Shown here: positions 54,794 through 61,743 of the stretch, one piece after another | Numbering within the stretch: the stretch's first letter is position 1 | How the letters are laid out: each line of letters starts with the position of its first letter | Assembly (NCBI RefSeq): GCF_022749495.1 | Contig: NZ_CP094241.1 | Coordinates: forward strand, 1,302,001-1,366,000 | Length of the DNA stretch: 64,000 nucleotides | Direction of reading: 5' to 3' | Source of the DNA: Neisseria macacae ATCC 33926 | GTDB lineage: Bacteria; Pseudomonadota; Gammaproteobacteria; Burkholderiales; Neisseriaceae | Notes under the pieces: model-generated | What the model was told of the DNA's origin: nothing | What the model saw: the letters and a program-made list of their open reading frames with translations, nothing else | The model's database searches: none | Program-made: the position numbers and the translations under genes

Positions 54794-54902
54794 GCATGGA
54801 GAAAGCCAGTGCCGTTCCATCGCCCGCATTGGTGGTTCAATCCATTACCACGATGCAAACGCAGCTGCACCAAGAAATCGACGGCCTCAAAAGCAAGCCG
54901 TA
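54794..54902 (+). pseudogene. short reading-frame remnant, possibly the 3' end of a transposase
   Basis: About 35 codons, starting ATGGAGAAAGCC and ending KSKP stop. The pattern SALVVQS...QEIDGLK is like the C-terminal coiled segment of IS110-type transposases, but no upstream portion exists and homology is unproven. Confidence 0.25.
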
Positions 54903-54916
54903 GCCTGCATTCCCAC

Positions 54917-55014
54917 AAACCGCGTGCGTGGCTACGCCCCACACCCTACCTGCGGGCGACGTAAACCTTAAGATTGAGGTGTAGGGTGTGTGCGGTACGC
55001 ACACACGCGGTTTT
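54917..55014. repeat. ~98 bp imperfect palindrome with GTAGGGTGTG arms
   Basis: AAACCGCGTGCGTGGCTACG and, at the other end, CACACACGCGGTTTTT; inside CCCCACACCCTACC pairs with GTGTAGGGTGTG. Arms are ~35 bases with mismatches. It looks like a dispersed repeat or small non-autonomous element. Confidence 0.5.
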
Positions 55015-55107
55015 TGTTGCTACCGAATGATTTCAAACCATGCCGTAATTCAGTCGGCAGCAAACGCAGCTTGGTTCATAGTCCAACGAAATCCTCATAT
55101 TACCTCT

Positions 55108-55256
55108 AATATCAAAAGTCGTCTGAAAAATAATTTTCAGACGACCTTTCTCTATCAAAAGCAGCCTGCACTTTCAAAAATCGAAGTGCAGGCTGCTTTT
55201 CATAAAAATTAGAAAAAAACGCGCAATATTTTTATACTGTACATCATGTAGCAGGC
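55108..55256 (+). repeat. module A: DUS hairpin + AAGCAGCCTGCA hairpin + promoter-like tail
   Basis: A 149-base module nearly identical in order and sequence to 56152-56295: an inverted DUS pair (55115-55149), then an inverted pair of AAGCAGCCTGCA (55157-55200), then TTTTTATACTGTA (-10-like TATACT at 55233-55238). It lies upstream of the CPBP gene. One DUS arm here is imperfect (AAGTCGTCTGAA). Confidence 0.75.
55157..55200. terminator. hairpin with AAGCAGCCTGCA arms
   Basis: AAAAGCAGCCTGCACTTTC and its reverse GAAGTGCAGGCTGCTTTT, with T-run. AAGCAGCCTGCA corresponds to a DUS dialect described for Kingella rather than Neisseria. Confidence 0.65.
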
Positions 55257-55303
55257 CGTACCTGCTCCCCTGCCAACTTATTTACTGAACGAACAGGAAT
55301 AAC

Positions 55304-56152
55304 ATGCAGAAGCTTCCTTCAGAAAAACCGACAGCCGATTATTCGCATCCGTGGCAATACTTTCTGCTGGTGTACGCTTTGAGCGCGCCGTTTTGGTTGC
55401 TGTCTTTGTTTCTCAAAAATAGTCCTCTGCCTGATAATCTGCCGCTGACCGACATCGGCGCGGCGCTCACTCCGACGATTGCCGCCGCGTTACTGCGTTA
55501 CCGCGAGGGCGGAATGGTAGCGGTGCGCAGCCTGTTTGGACGTATGTTTGATTACGGGCGGATAAAGCATTCTGCCTATTTTGGGACGGCAATACTGATT
55601 TTTCCCCTGCTTTATCTGCTGACTTATGTCGCGATACGCCAAACAGGACAAACCATACCTGCCTTATCCGTATCGCTTGCGCCGCTTGCCGGTGCGTTCG
55701 TCATGTTCTTTATCGCGGCAGTTGCCGAGGAATTGGGCTATGCCGCCTACGCTACGGAAAGCCTGCAACGGCATTTTATTCCGCTTGTTACAGCGCTGAT
55801 TATCGGGGTACCGTGGGCATTGTGGCATTTGCCGTCCATGATTGCCGTGGGGCAGTCTGCCGAACTGATCGCATGGGGGTTGGCAGGGACGGTTGCCGTG
55901 AGGATTATCTATGTATGGCTGTATAACGGCAGCGGCGGTTCGGTATTTGCATTGATTGCGTGCCACACGGTTGCCAATACCGCGCGTACAGGCTTTCCAG
56001 GCGGACGGGCGGTATATGAAAACGGAGACGGTATGATTCCATACGGAATCATCATCATTGCGGCGGCAATTGTGATGGTTTTTTGGCGTAAGGCGATGTG
56101 TTCATTTAATGGCAAGCAAACGGAGCTTGGGTCATGTACCCAATGGGACTGA
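55304..56152 (+). CDS. CPBP-family intramembrane protein
   Basis: 282 aa with ~7-8 hydrophobic helices. Motif 1 AEELGYAAYA (family consensus EExxxR, here the Arg is replaced by Ala), motif 2 VPWALWHLP, motif 3 ALIACHTVANT. CPBP (Abi) proteins are membrane metalloproteases linked to bacteriocin immunity or prenyl-protein-like cleavage; loss of the Arg leaves activity open. The gene lies between two copies of a 145-base module, and its stop is 5 bases before module B. It has ACAGGAATAAC upstream of the ATG. Confidence 0.75.
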   Translation: MQKLPSEKPTADYSHPWQYFLLVYALSAPFWLLSLFLKNSPLPDNLPLTDIGAALTPTIAAALLRYREGGMVAVRSLFGRMFDYGRIKHSAYFGTAILIFPLLYLLTYVAIRQTGQTIPALSVSLAPLAGAFVMFFIAAVAEELGYAAYATESLQRHFIPLVTALIIGVPWALWHLPSMIAVGQSAELIAWGLAGTVAVRIIYVWLYNGSGGSVFALIACHTVANTARTGFPGGRAVYENGDGMIPYGIIIIAAAIVMVFWRKAMCSFNGKQTELGSCTQWD

Positions 56153-56295
56153 ATATCAAAGGTCGTCTGAAATCTATTTTCAGACGACCTCTTTCTATAA
56201 AAAGCAGCCTGCATGTTCAAAAATCGAAGTGCAGGCTGCTTTTTGTGATGATTGGAAAAAACACGCACTATTTTTATACTGTATATTGTGCAGGC
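56152..56295 (+). repeat. module B: DUS hairpin + AAGCAGCCTGCA hairpin + promoter-like tail
   Basis: Second copy of the module: inverted DUS (56159-56192), inverted AAGCAGCCTGCA (56200-56244), then TTTTTATACTGTATATTGTG. It ends 34 bases before the methyltransferase start and would supply its promoter. Confidence 0.75.
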
Positions 56296-56329
56296 ACAAT
56301 GCAAAACAACATTACCCAAAGGAATCCCC

Positions 56330-56935
56330 ATGTTTAAGACGCTCAAAAGCATTTGGCAGGGACTCACGCAAAAAGGCAAAATCTTCCCGCATCAGCTTGC
56401 ATTCACGCTGCTGATTCCTTTGCGCAACTGGGCGCTTTCGCCGCAACAAATCGTACAACGGCTAAACCTTGCACCGCACCACTGCATTTTGGAAGTGGGC
56501 TGCGGGGCGGGTTATTTCAGCCCGACACTGGCGCAATCGGTTCCGCAAGGACGATTGGTGGCGGCGGATATACAGCCGGAAATGTTGGCTTATACCGAAA
56601 AACGTTTGCGTCGTTGGCATATCGACAATGTAGATTATTATCTGTGCGACGGTACGCATTTTGATTTTCCGGATCAATCGTTTGACCGCATTGTGCTGAT
56701 TACCGTGTTGGGCGAGGTAGCCAACCAAGCCGAGTATTTGGCAGAGTTCCGCAGGCTGCTTCGTCCTGACGGGCTGCTGTCGGTTTCCGAAACGGCAGGC
56801 GACCCCGATAAACCGAGCCGCGCCGAATTGCGCGATTTAATGCGGCAAAATGGGTTTGAGACGGCGGATGAATATGGCAGCGAACGCAATTTCACTTTGA
56901 ATTTCAAAGCGCAGAGTAATCTGTTTCTTGGCTAG
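56330..56935 (+). CDS. class I SAM-dependent methyltransferase
   Basis: 201 aa. N-terminal amphipathic/hydrophobic segment (FPHQLAFTLLIPLRNWALS), then motif I ILEVGCGAGYFSPTLA (~53-68), VAADIQPEM, LRPDGLLSVSETAG. UbiE/Methyltransf_11-type, substrate unknown. It begins after module B with RBS AAAGGAATCCCC. A DUS hairpin follows. Confidence 0.8.
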   Translation: MFKTLKSIWQGLTQKGKIFPHQLAFTLLIPLRNWALSPQQIVQRLNLAPHHCILEVGCGAGYFSPTLAQSVPQGRLVAADIQPEMLAYTEKRLRRWHIDNVDYYLCDGTHFDFPDQSFDRIVLITVLGEVANQAEYLAEFRRLLRPDGLLSVSETAGDPDKPSRAELRDLMRQNGFETADEYGSERNFTLNFKAQSNLFLG

Positions 56936-56969
56936 TAGCTTGCATGGTTTTCCTTTTCTGTAAATTGAA

Positions 56970-57010
56970 AGTAAAGGTCGTCTGAAAGCTATTTTCAGAC
57001 GACCTTTACT
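56970..57010. terminator. DUS hairpin after the methyltransferase gene
   Basis: AGTAAAGGTCGTCTGAAA and its mirror TTTCAGACGACCTTTACT, a long perfect stem with a 5-base loop. Confidence 0.85.
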
Positions 57011-57154
57011 CTGTATTTTAAGAATCCCGCTTGCCTTATGGGGACGGCTTGTAGGTAAAAATAGATATTTATTACGTTATGAACTATATCTAAAGTTAGT
57101 TTGTATATATTTCTTATAATAGTTGAATTATTTAATGTATAAATAATAAGTAAT

Positions 57155-57190
57155 AAAAAACGGACTCTGAATAACCAGAATCCGTTTTTT
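57155..57190 (-). terminator. intrinsic terminator of the DUF5339-like lipoprotein gene
   Basis: GGTAAAAAACGGATTCTG and CAGAGTCCGTTTTTT on the minus strand: stem with T-run, ~16 bases after the stop. Confidence 0.8.
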
Positions 57191-57205
57191 ACCAAATGCA
57201 TTGTA

Positions 57206-57583
57206 TTATTTGGCTTCTTCTTTAGCTGCTTCAGCAGCATCTTTTGCTTCTTCTTTAGCATCGGCAGCTGCTTCTTTAGCGTCTTCTGCTGCTTCTTTAG
57301 CTTCTTCTGCTTTATCTTCAGGAGATGCAGCCGGAGCGTTGCCTTTCAACGCATCCAACGATGTTTTACAAGTAGCATCACGTTGGTCAGCAGGCAAGTT
57401 TTTCAAAGCTTCTTTGGTTTGTTCGAATGATTTTTGCATCATATCTTTTGTAGCTGCATCGACGTTTTTAGTAGCGTCAGCAAAAGCTTTTTCATATTCA
57501 TCACAAACAGCAGAAGAACCACCACCACATGCGGACAAGGTCAGAGCGGCCAACAAAGTTGCCAATAAAGCTGATTTTTTCAT
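57206..57583 (-). CDS. small lipoprotein with Ala/Lys/Glu-rich repeat tail (DUF5339-like)
   Basis: 125 aa. Lipobox LSAC (signal ALLATLLAALTLSAC). The middle domain VCDEYEKAFADATKNV...DATCKTSLDALKG has two cysteines and looks like DUF5339. The tail is a low-complexity repeat of Ala/Glu/Lys/Asp (AEEAKEAAEDAKEAAADAKE), helical and likely spans the periplasm or binds wall. RBS AAGAGAGACTC. Function unknown. Confidence 0.7.
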   Translation of the reverse strand: MKKSALLATLLAALTLSACGGGSSAVCDEYEKAFADATKNVDAATKDMMQKSFEQTKEALKNLPADQRDATCKTSLDALKGNAPAASPEDKAEEAKEAAEDAKEAAADAKEEAKDAAEAAKEEAK

Positions 57584-58421
57584 GAGTCTCTCTTTTTGAA
57601 TCTTGGTTAAAAAAGAAATTGTATGTTAAACCATTCCTGGGGAGTGTCAAGCATAGTCATTTTGTTTCCCTGACTTAAATCATGAGATTAGGCGAAATTA
57701 AGACGGTTTGAAAGAAAAAAGTTAAGTAATGAATACCGTGACTAAGGAATATTTTTATATGGGTAGGGAGGCTAATTTCCTTATATTTTAAAGAGTTAAT
57801 TCATTTTTGCTGTTGTTTGAATTAATGCGGCATAGAGGGGCTTAGACCATGTATATTTAACTTAGTAAAATAACTTCAAAATCGGTTAAATCACGGTAAT
57901 TCAAGCTGTTTTTGGATGGGGTGCAATTAAATTTTATATGTCATATTAAATGTATTTTGAATATAGACAATTTAGTTAATTATTTTTGAGGAGTAAGGGT
58001 AATTAAACTATATTGAATTATCTATAAACTATAGCATTAGTAAGATAATTTGCCATATAGTTATGCTGTTTGTTTTTTATTTATTGTCTTTCTTTATTGA
58101 CTAAAAAGCTCAGGCAGTCTGAAAGACATTTTTCAGACTGCCTGAGCTTTTTGTTTACTGCTACTTATTTTGCTGCCACACCCGATATGAACGAATGGCT
58201 AAAAACAGGCAGACAATCTAGGCAACGCCTAGAACCCCCCCCCGCGCCTGCTACGCCGAACTCGTTAAATAGCCAGGCGACTGAACGACCTTTCCGATAA
58301 GCTGTTCGGCATCAACCAAGTGTACCTTACCGTCTTGCGTAAGATACTAGCTCAATGCGAGCAATACGATGAGCGTAAGCGGGTTTTGCAGCGGTTTTCG
58401 CAGATTGGCGTTCATGTTTTT
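57584..58421. other. A+T-rich gap with a variant-DUS hairpin and a pseudogene scrap
   Basis: 838 bases. 57600-58100 is A+T-rich with no gene and no DUS. 58103-58152 is a hairpin of a variant DUS. 58170-58430 holds a frameshifted scrap described separately. The right edge abuts the 3' end of the ABC-F gene. Confidence 0.5.
58103..58152. terminator. hairpin of variant DUS AGGCAGTCTGAA
   Basis: AAAAGCTCAGGCAGTCTGAA and TTCAGACTGCCTGAGCTTTT: an extended perfect stem around a DUS-like word that is neither AGGTCGTCTGAA nor AGGCCGTCTGAA. T-run on both sides. Confidence 0.7.
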
Positions 58422-58430
58422 TTACACAAT
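58170..58430 (+). pseudogene. decayed coding scrap with poly-C tract
   Basis: A frame MNEWLKTGRQSRQRLEPPP reaches a run of nine C (58235-58243) and stops soon after. In other frames, RACYAELVK then IARRLNDLSDKLFGINQ and VLRKILAQCEQYDERKRVL continue, separated by a stop/frameshift at 58270, and read into the end of the ABC-F gene. A once-longer gene of unknown type has decayed; the poly-C run could be slippage-prone. Confidence 0.45.
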
Positions 58431-60050
58431 CCCTTTTTTCTCCAGATAGCTTTCGTAATCGCCCAAATAGTGTTCGTAGCCGCCCTTACCGTCTAGCTCG
58501 ATAATCTGGGTGGCGAGCGAGGAGACGAACTGGCGGTCATGCGATACGAAAATCAGCGTGCCGTTGTATTTCTCCAGCGCCATGTTCAGCGATTCGATGC
58601 TTTCCATGTCCATGTGGTTGGTCGGTTCGTCCATAATCAGCACATTGGGTTTCAGCAGCAGGAGTTTGCCGTAGAGCATACGGCCTTTTTCGCCGCCGGA
58701 GAGGACCTGCACTTTTTTCACCACGTCGTTGCTGCCGAAGAGCAAACGTCCCAAAGTGCCGCGGATGACTTGTTCGTCGTCGCCTTCCTGCCCCCATTGG
58801 CGCATCCATTCGCTCAGGTTCATATCGACATCGAAGTCGTTTTCATGGTCTTGCGGATAATAGCCGACGTTGGCTTTTTCCGCCCATTTGATGGTGCCTG
58901 CGTCGGGGGTGAGGCCGTCTGAATATTCGGGGTTGAACGCGCCGGCGAGGAGTTTCAGCAGGGTGGATTTACCCGCGCCGTTGGGGCCGATGATGGCGAG
59001 GCGCTGGCCGGCTTCGAGGATGAAGCTCAGGTTTTTAAACAACTGGGTTTCAAAGCGTTTGGCCAGATTTTCGACTTCTACCGCCTGACGGTGCAGCTTG
59101 GCCTTTTCATCGGCTTCAAAGCGGATATACGGGTTTTGCCGGGTAGAAGGTTTGACTTCGACCATCTCGGCTTTGATTTTGTCTGCCTGTTTCAGACGGC
59201 TGGTTGCCTGGCGGGCTTTGGATTTGTTGGCAGAGAAACGGGCGACGAACTCTTGCAGCTCTTGCAGTTTTTCTTTTGCTTTGGCGTTGTCCTTCAGGGC
59301 GCGTTCGCGCGATTGGGCGGAGGCGAGCATGTAGTCGTCGTAGTTGCCCGGGTAGATGGTGATGGTGTTGTAGTCCAAATCCGCCATGTGGGTGCAGACT
59401 TCGTTCAAGAAGTGACGGTCGTGCGAGATGATAATCATGGTGGAGTCGTATTGGTTCAACACGCCCTCTAGCCAGCGGATGGTATTGATGTCCAAGTTGT
59501 TGGTTGGTTCGTCAAGCAAGAGAACATCAGGTTTGGAGAACAGGGCTTGCGCCAGCAATACGCGCAGCTTGAAGCCCGGGGCGACTTCCGCCATGGTCGC
59601 ATTGTGCAAATCTTCGGAAATGCCCACGCCGCTCAACAGTTCGGCGGCGCGCGCTTCGGCGGTGTAGCCGTCGTATTCGGCGAACTTGGCTTCCAGTTCA
59701 GCGGCTTTCATGTAGTCGTCTTCGGTGGCTTCGGGGTTGGCGTAAATCGCGTCGCGTTCGGTCATTGCCGCCCACATTTCGGTATGCCCCATCATCACCA
59801 CGTCCAGCACACGCATGTCTTCGTAGGCAAACTGGTCTTGGCGCAGCTTACCCAAGCGCACGCCGTTTTCAATCGCGACTTCGCCCGCAGTCTGTTCCAA
59901 ATCGCCGCCGAGGATTTTCATGAAGGTGGATTTGCCCGAACCGTTCGCGCCGATCAAGCCGTAGCGGTTGCCTTCGCCGAACTTGACGGATACGTTTTCA
60001 AACAGCGGCTTCGCGCCGAACTGCATGGTAATGCCGTTGGTAGAAATCAT
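58422..60050 (-). CDS. ABC-F family ATPase, YbiT-like
   Basis: 542 aa soluble protein of two fused ABC domains: Walker A GANGSGKST (~35-43) and GPNGAGKST (~350), signature PGFKLRVLLAQALF in the first and LSGGEKGRMLYGK in the second, linker ERALKDNAKAKEKLQELQEF between them. ABC-F proteins act on the ribosome E site; the E. coli YbiT-type pattern best fits. Start 60050 (MISTNGITMQFG) is the family start; upstream in-frame ATG rejected. It carries an AG-dialect DUS (58912-58923, EYSDGL). Confidence 0.85.
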   Translation of the reverse strand: MISTNGITMQFGAKPLFENVSVKFGEGNRYGLIGANGSGKSTFMKILGGDLEQTAGEVAIENGVRLGKLRQDQFAYEDMRVLDVVMMGHTEMWAAMTERDAIYANPEATEDDYMKAAELEAKFAEYDGYTAEARAAELLSGVGISEDLHNATMAEVAPGFKLRVLLAQALFSKPDVLLLDEPTNNLDINTIRWLEGVLNQYDSTMIIISHDRHFLNEVCTHMADLDYNTITIYPGNYDDYMLASAQSRERALKDNAKAKEKLQELQEFVARFSANKSKARQATSRLKQADKIKAEMVEVKPSTRQNPYIRFEADEKAKLHRQAVEVENLAKRFETQLFKNLSFILEAGQRLAIIGPNGAGKSTLLKLLAGAFNPEYSDGLTPDAGTIKWAEKANVGYYPQDHENDFDVDMNLSEWMRQWGQEGDDEQVIRGTLGRLLFGSNDVVKKVQVLSGGEKGRMLYGKLLLLKPNVLIMDEPTNHMDMESIESLNMALEKYNGTLIFVSHDRQFVSSLATQIIELDGKGGYEHYLGDYESYLEKKGIV

Positions 60051-60122
60051 TATTGGTAAAACCTTTATAAATATAGATAAACAGGGTGTTATAATCGCCG
60101 GCGATTGTAGCATATTTTGTAT

Positions 60123-60134
60123 AGGTCGTCTGAA
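60123..60134 (+). repeat. DNA uptake sequence, single copy
   Basis: AGGTCGTCTGAA between the ABC-F gene and the small membrane protein gene. Confidence 0.9.
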
Positions 60135-60148
60135 ACGGGGCGGAGGAA

Positions 60149-60343
60149 ATGGAAACCGAAAAAATCTATTACGCCGTGATTATTCTGTTGTGCACCGCAT
60201 CCATGCTGCTCAGTCCGTTTTTCTACATCCGCCGCACACGTTCGGGCGCAGAATTGCGCCACGCACCTCGGCAATGGAAGCCGATTATTATTGCCAATTT
60301 AGTGATGATCATTGCTTTGGTGGTGTGGTGGATATGGTTTTAA
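60149..60343 (+). CDS. small two-TM membrane protein
   Basis: 64 aa, METEKIYYAVIILLCTASML then RTRSGAELRHAPRQW loop, then IIIANLVMIIALVVWWIWF. Two hydrophobic helices separated by a basic loop; short size and membrane character suggest a conserved but uncharacterised neisserial protein. RBS GGAGGAA directly before ATG. It is closely followed by the next gene (22 bases), possibly in operon. Confidence 0.6.
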   Translation: METEKIYYAVIILLCTASMLLSPFFYIRRTRSGAELRHAPRQWKPIIIANLVMIIALVVWWIWF

Positions 60344-60365
60344 TGATTTGATGAAAGGTATAAGA

Positions 60366-60824
60366 ATGAATAAATTGATTTTAAGCACATTACTGCTCGC
60401 ATTTTCCGCCACTACGACGGCATCGCCCGTATTTGAATGTATCGATAAATCGGGGCGTAAAACCTATACGCAGACCGGTGGCAAAAACTGCAAACCGGGC
60501 AATATCGGCAGACCTTCGGTTTATACCTCCGCCGCACCGTCTGCACACTCGGCATCAGCAAACGCTGCTTCAGGAAACGTTCCTTCCGAACAAATGCCGC
60601 CTCCACCAGCCGGCGTAATACCCGGTTCATCTTCGGCGCAAAACGAATTGGCTCAGGCACAGAAAAATCTGGAAGAGGGCAAACAGGTCCGCTATGGCAA
60701 CGAGCGCAACTACGCCCGCTATCAAGAACGGATTAAGGGTTTGGAAAACCAAGTGAAAGCCGCGCAGGAACGGGTTAATGCGGCAAACAGTATGGGCGGT
60801 GAAGGTGAGATGATGCCCGAGTAG
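60366..60824 (+). CDS. periplasmic DUF4124-like protein
   Basis: 152 aa with a signal peptide (MNKLILSTLLLAFSATTTAS). VFECIDKSGRKTYTQTGG (~21-38) resembles the DUF4124 start; a Ser/Ala/Pro-rich linker (PSAHSASANAASGN) leads to a coiled coil (ELAQAQKNLEEGKQ, ERIKGLENQVKAAQERV). Role unknown. Start 60366 follows AAAGGTATAAGA; the longer frame overlaps the previous gene. Confidence 0.65.
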   Translation: MNKLILSTLLLAFSATTTASPVFECIDKSGRKTYTQTGGKNCKPGNIGRPSVYTSAAPSAHSASANAASGNVPSEQMPPPPAGVIPGSSSAQNELAQAQKNLEEGKQVRYGNERNYARYQERIKGLENQVKAAQERVNAANSMGGEGEMMPE

Positions 60825-60845
60825 TGATGGTTGCAAAGATAGTAA

Positions 60846-60914
60846 TAAAAGGTCGTCTGAAAACTCGGTTTAGGCAAAATAGAATTGCTTTACCGATTTT
60901 CAGACGACCTTTTC
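60846..60914. terminator. inverted DUS pair between convergent genes
   Basis: AAAAGGTCGTCTGAAAACT and ATTTTCAGACGACCTTTTC, ~35 bases apart. The right arm forms the 3' end of the minus-strand methyltransferase gene. Confidence 0.6.
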
Positions 60915-61609
60915 GGTTTGCCTGTCTTGACCGTATATTCCAGCGCTTTATAAGGTTTTAATGTGGATGAAACATAACCGTTTTCAGGACGGCGGACGTA
61001 ATCGAGATAATCCTGCATGGCAGGTGAGAAGCCTTCCACATCGTCCACGGTGATGACCGCGCGGTCGGCAAGATTCGGTTCCAGCAGCTTGAATACGGGG
61101 AATACCAAATCCGGCCAGCCGTCGAGTAAGACGAAATCGGGGCGGATGGCTAAGTCTTTTAAGGTTTCCAGCGCATCGCCTTCGCGAAGCTCGATATAGT
61201 CTGCCAAACCGGCTTCTTGAAAATGTTTTCTCGCCGCTGCGGCTTTGTGCGGCAGATATTCGCAAGTGATGACGCGCCCGCCGTTGCGCTTGGCGGCTGC
61301 GGCAAGATACAGCGTCGAAATGCCGTAGGAAGTCCCGAATTCGACGATGTTTTTTGCACCCGATGCCAAAGCCTGCATATACAAAAACTTGCCTTGTTGC
61401 GGTGCGATGGGGATGTATTTGTCTTCGTAAAAACTTTCGTTTTCCCCCGTCCAATCCAGCCCTTTGTCCAACAGCTTGAAAATCTTGGGCAGAAAATGAA
61501 AAAACATCTGCCTGTTTTGCTTTAAGGCTTGGGTGTAGAGCCGCAGCAAGACGGATTCGGCTTGAGGCGCTTGCAGAAAAGCGAACATTTGGGGTGTCAG
61601 CTTGGGCAT
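60890..61609 (-). CDS. O-methyltransferase-like SAM enzyme
   Basis: 239 aa, class I SAM fold with motif IVEFGTSYGISTLYLAAA (~88-105), REGDALETL, DFVLLDGWPDLVF, ITVDDVEGF. The DxxDD-type metal site suggests a catechol-type O-methyltransferase-like family; substrate unknown. The last seven residues (KRSSENR) are encoded by the DUS at the gene end, so the C-terminus was created by that sequence. RBS AGGAGAAAGCCC. Confidence 0.75.
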   Translation of the reverse strand: MPKLTPQMFAFLQAPQAESVLLRLYTQALKQNRQMFFHFLPKIFKLLDKGLDWTGENESFYEDKYIPIAPQQGKFLYMQALASGAKNIVEFGTSYGISTLYLAAAAKRNGGRVITCEYLPHKAAAARKHFQEAGLADYIELREGDALETLKDLAIRPDFVLLDGWPDLVFPVFKLLEPNLADRAVITVDDVEGFSPAMQDYLDYVRRPENGYVSSTLKPYKALEYTVKTGKPKRSSENR

Positions 61610-61668
61610 GGGCTTTCTCCTGTTCAGTTCAAATCCTCTATATTTTCCATCTTGCCACAGCTTCGCTT

Positions 61669-61680
61669 TTCAGACGACCC
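61669..61680 (-). repeat. DNA uptake sequence variant upstream of mpl
   Basis: TTCAGACGACCC, in the divergent gap to the methyltransferase gene. Confidence 0.8.
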
Positions 61681-61743
61681 CTCCGTCCAAACTCCGTTAT
61701 AATGGCGGCTTTCCCATTATTTCATTCAAAAGACGGTTTTATC

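Larger units (their letters stand above)
54536..55107. other. decayed segment between the island and the CPBP gene
   Basis: 570 bases of normal G+C with no intact gene. A frame (~54794-54902) that encodes EKASAVPSPALVVQSITTMQ and ends in a stop resembles a transposase-tail fragment; the minus strand shows scraps such as GVNREFTLVGKIQGR. A palindromic repeat (54917-55014) occupies its right part. Confidence 0.5.
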
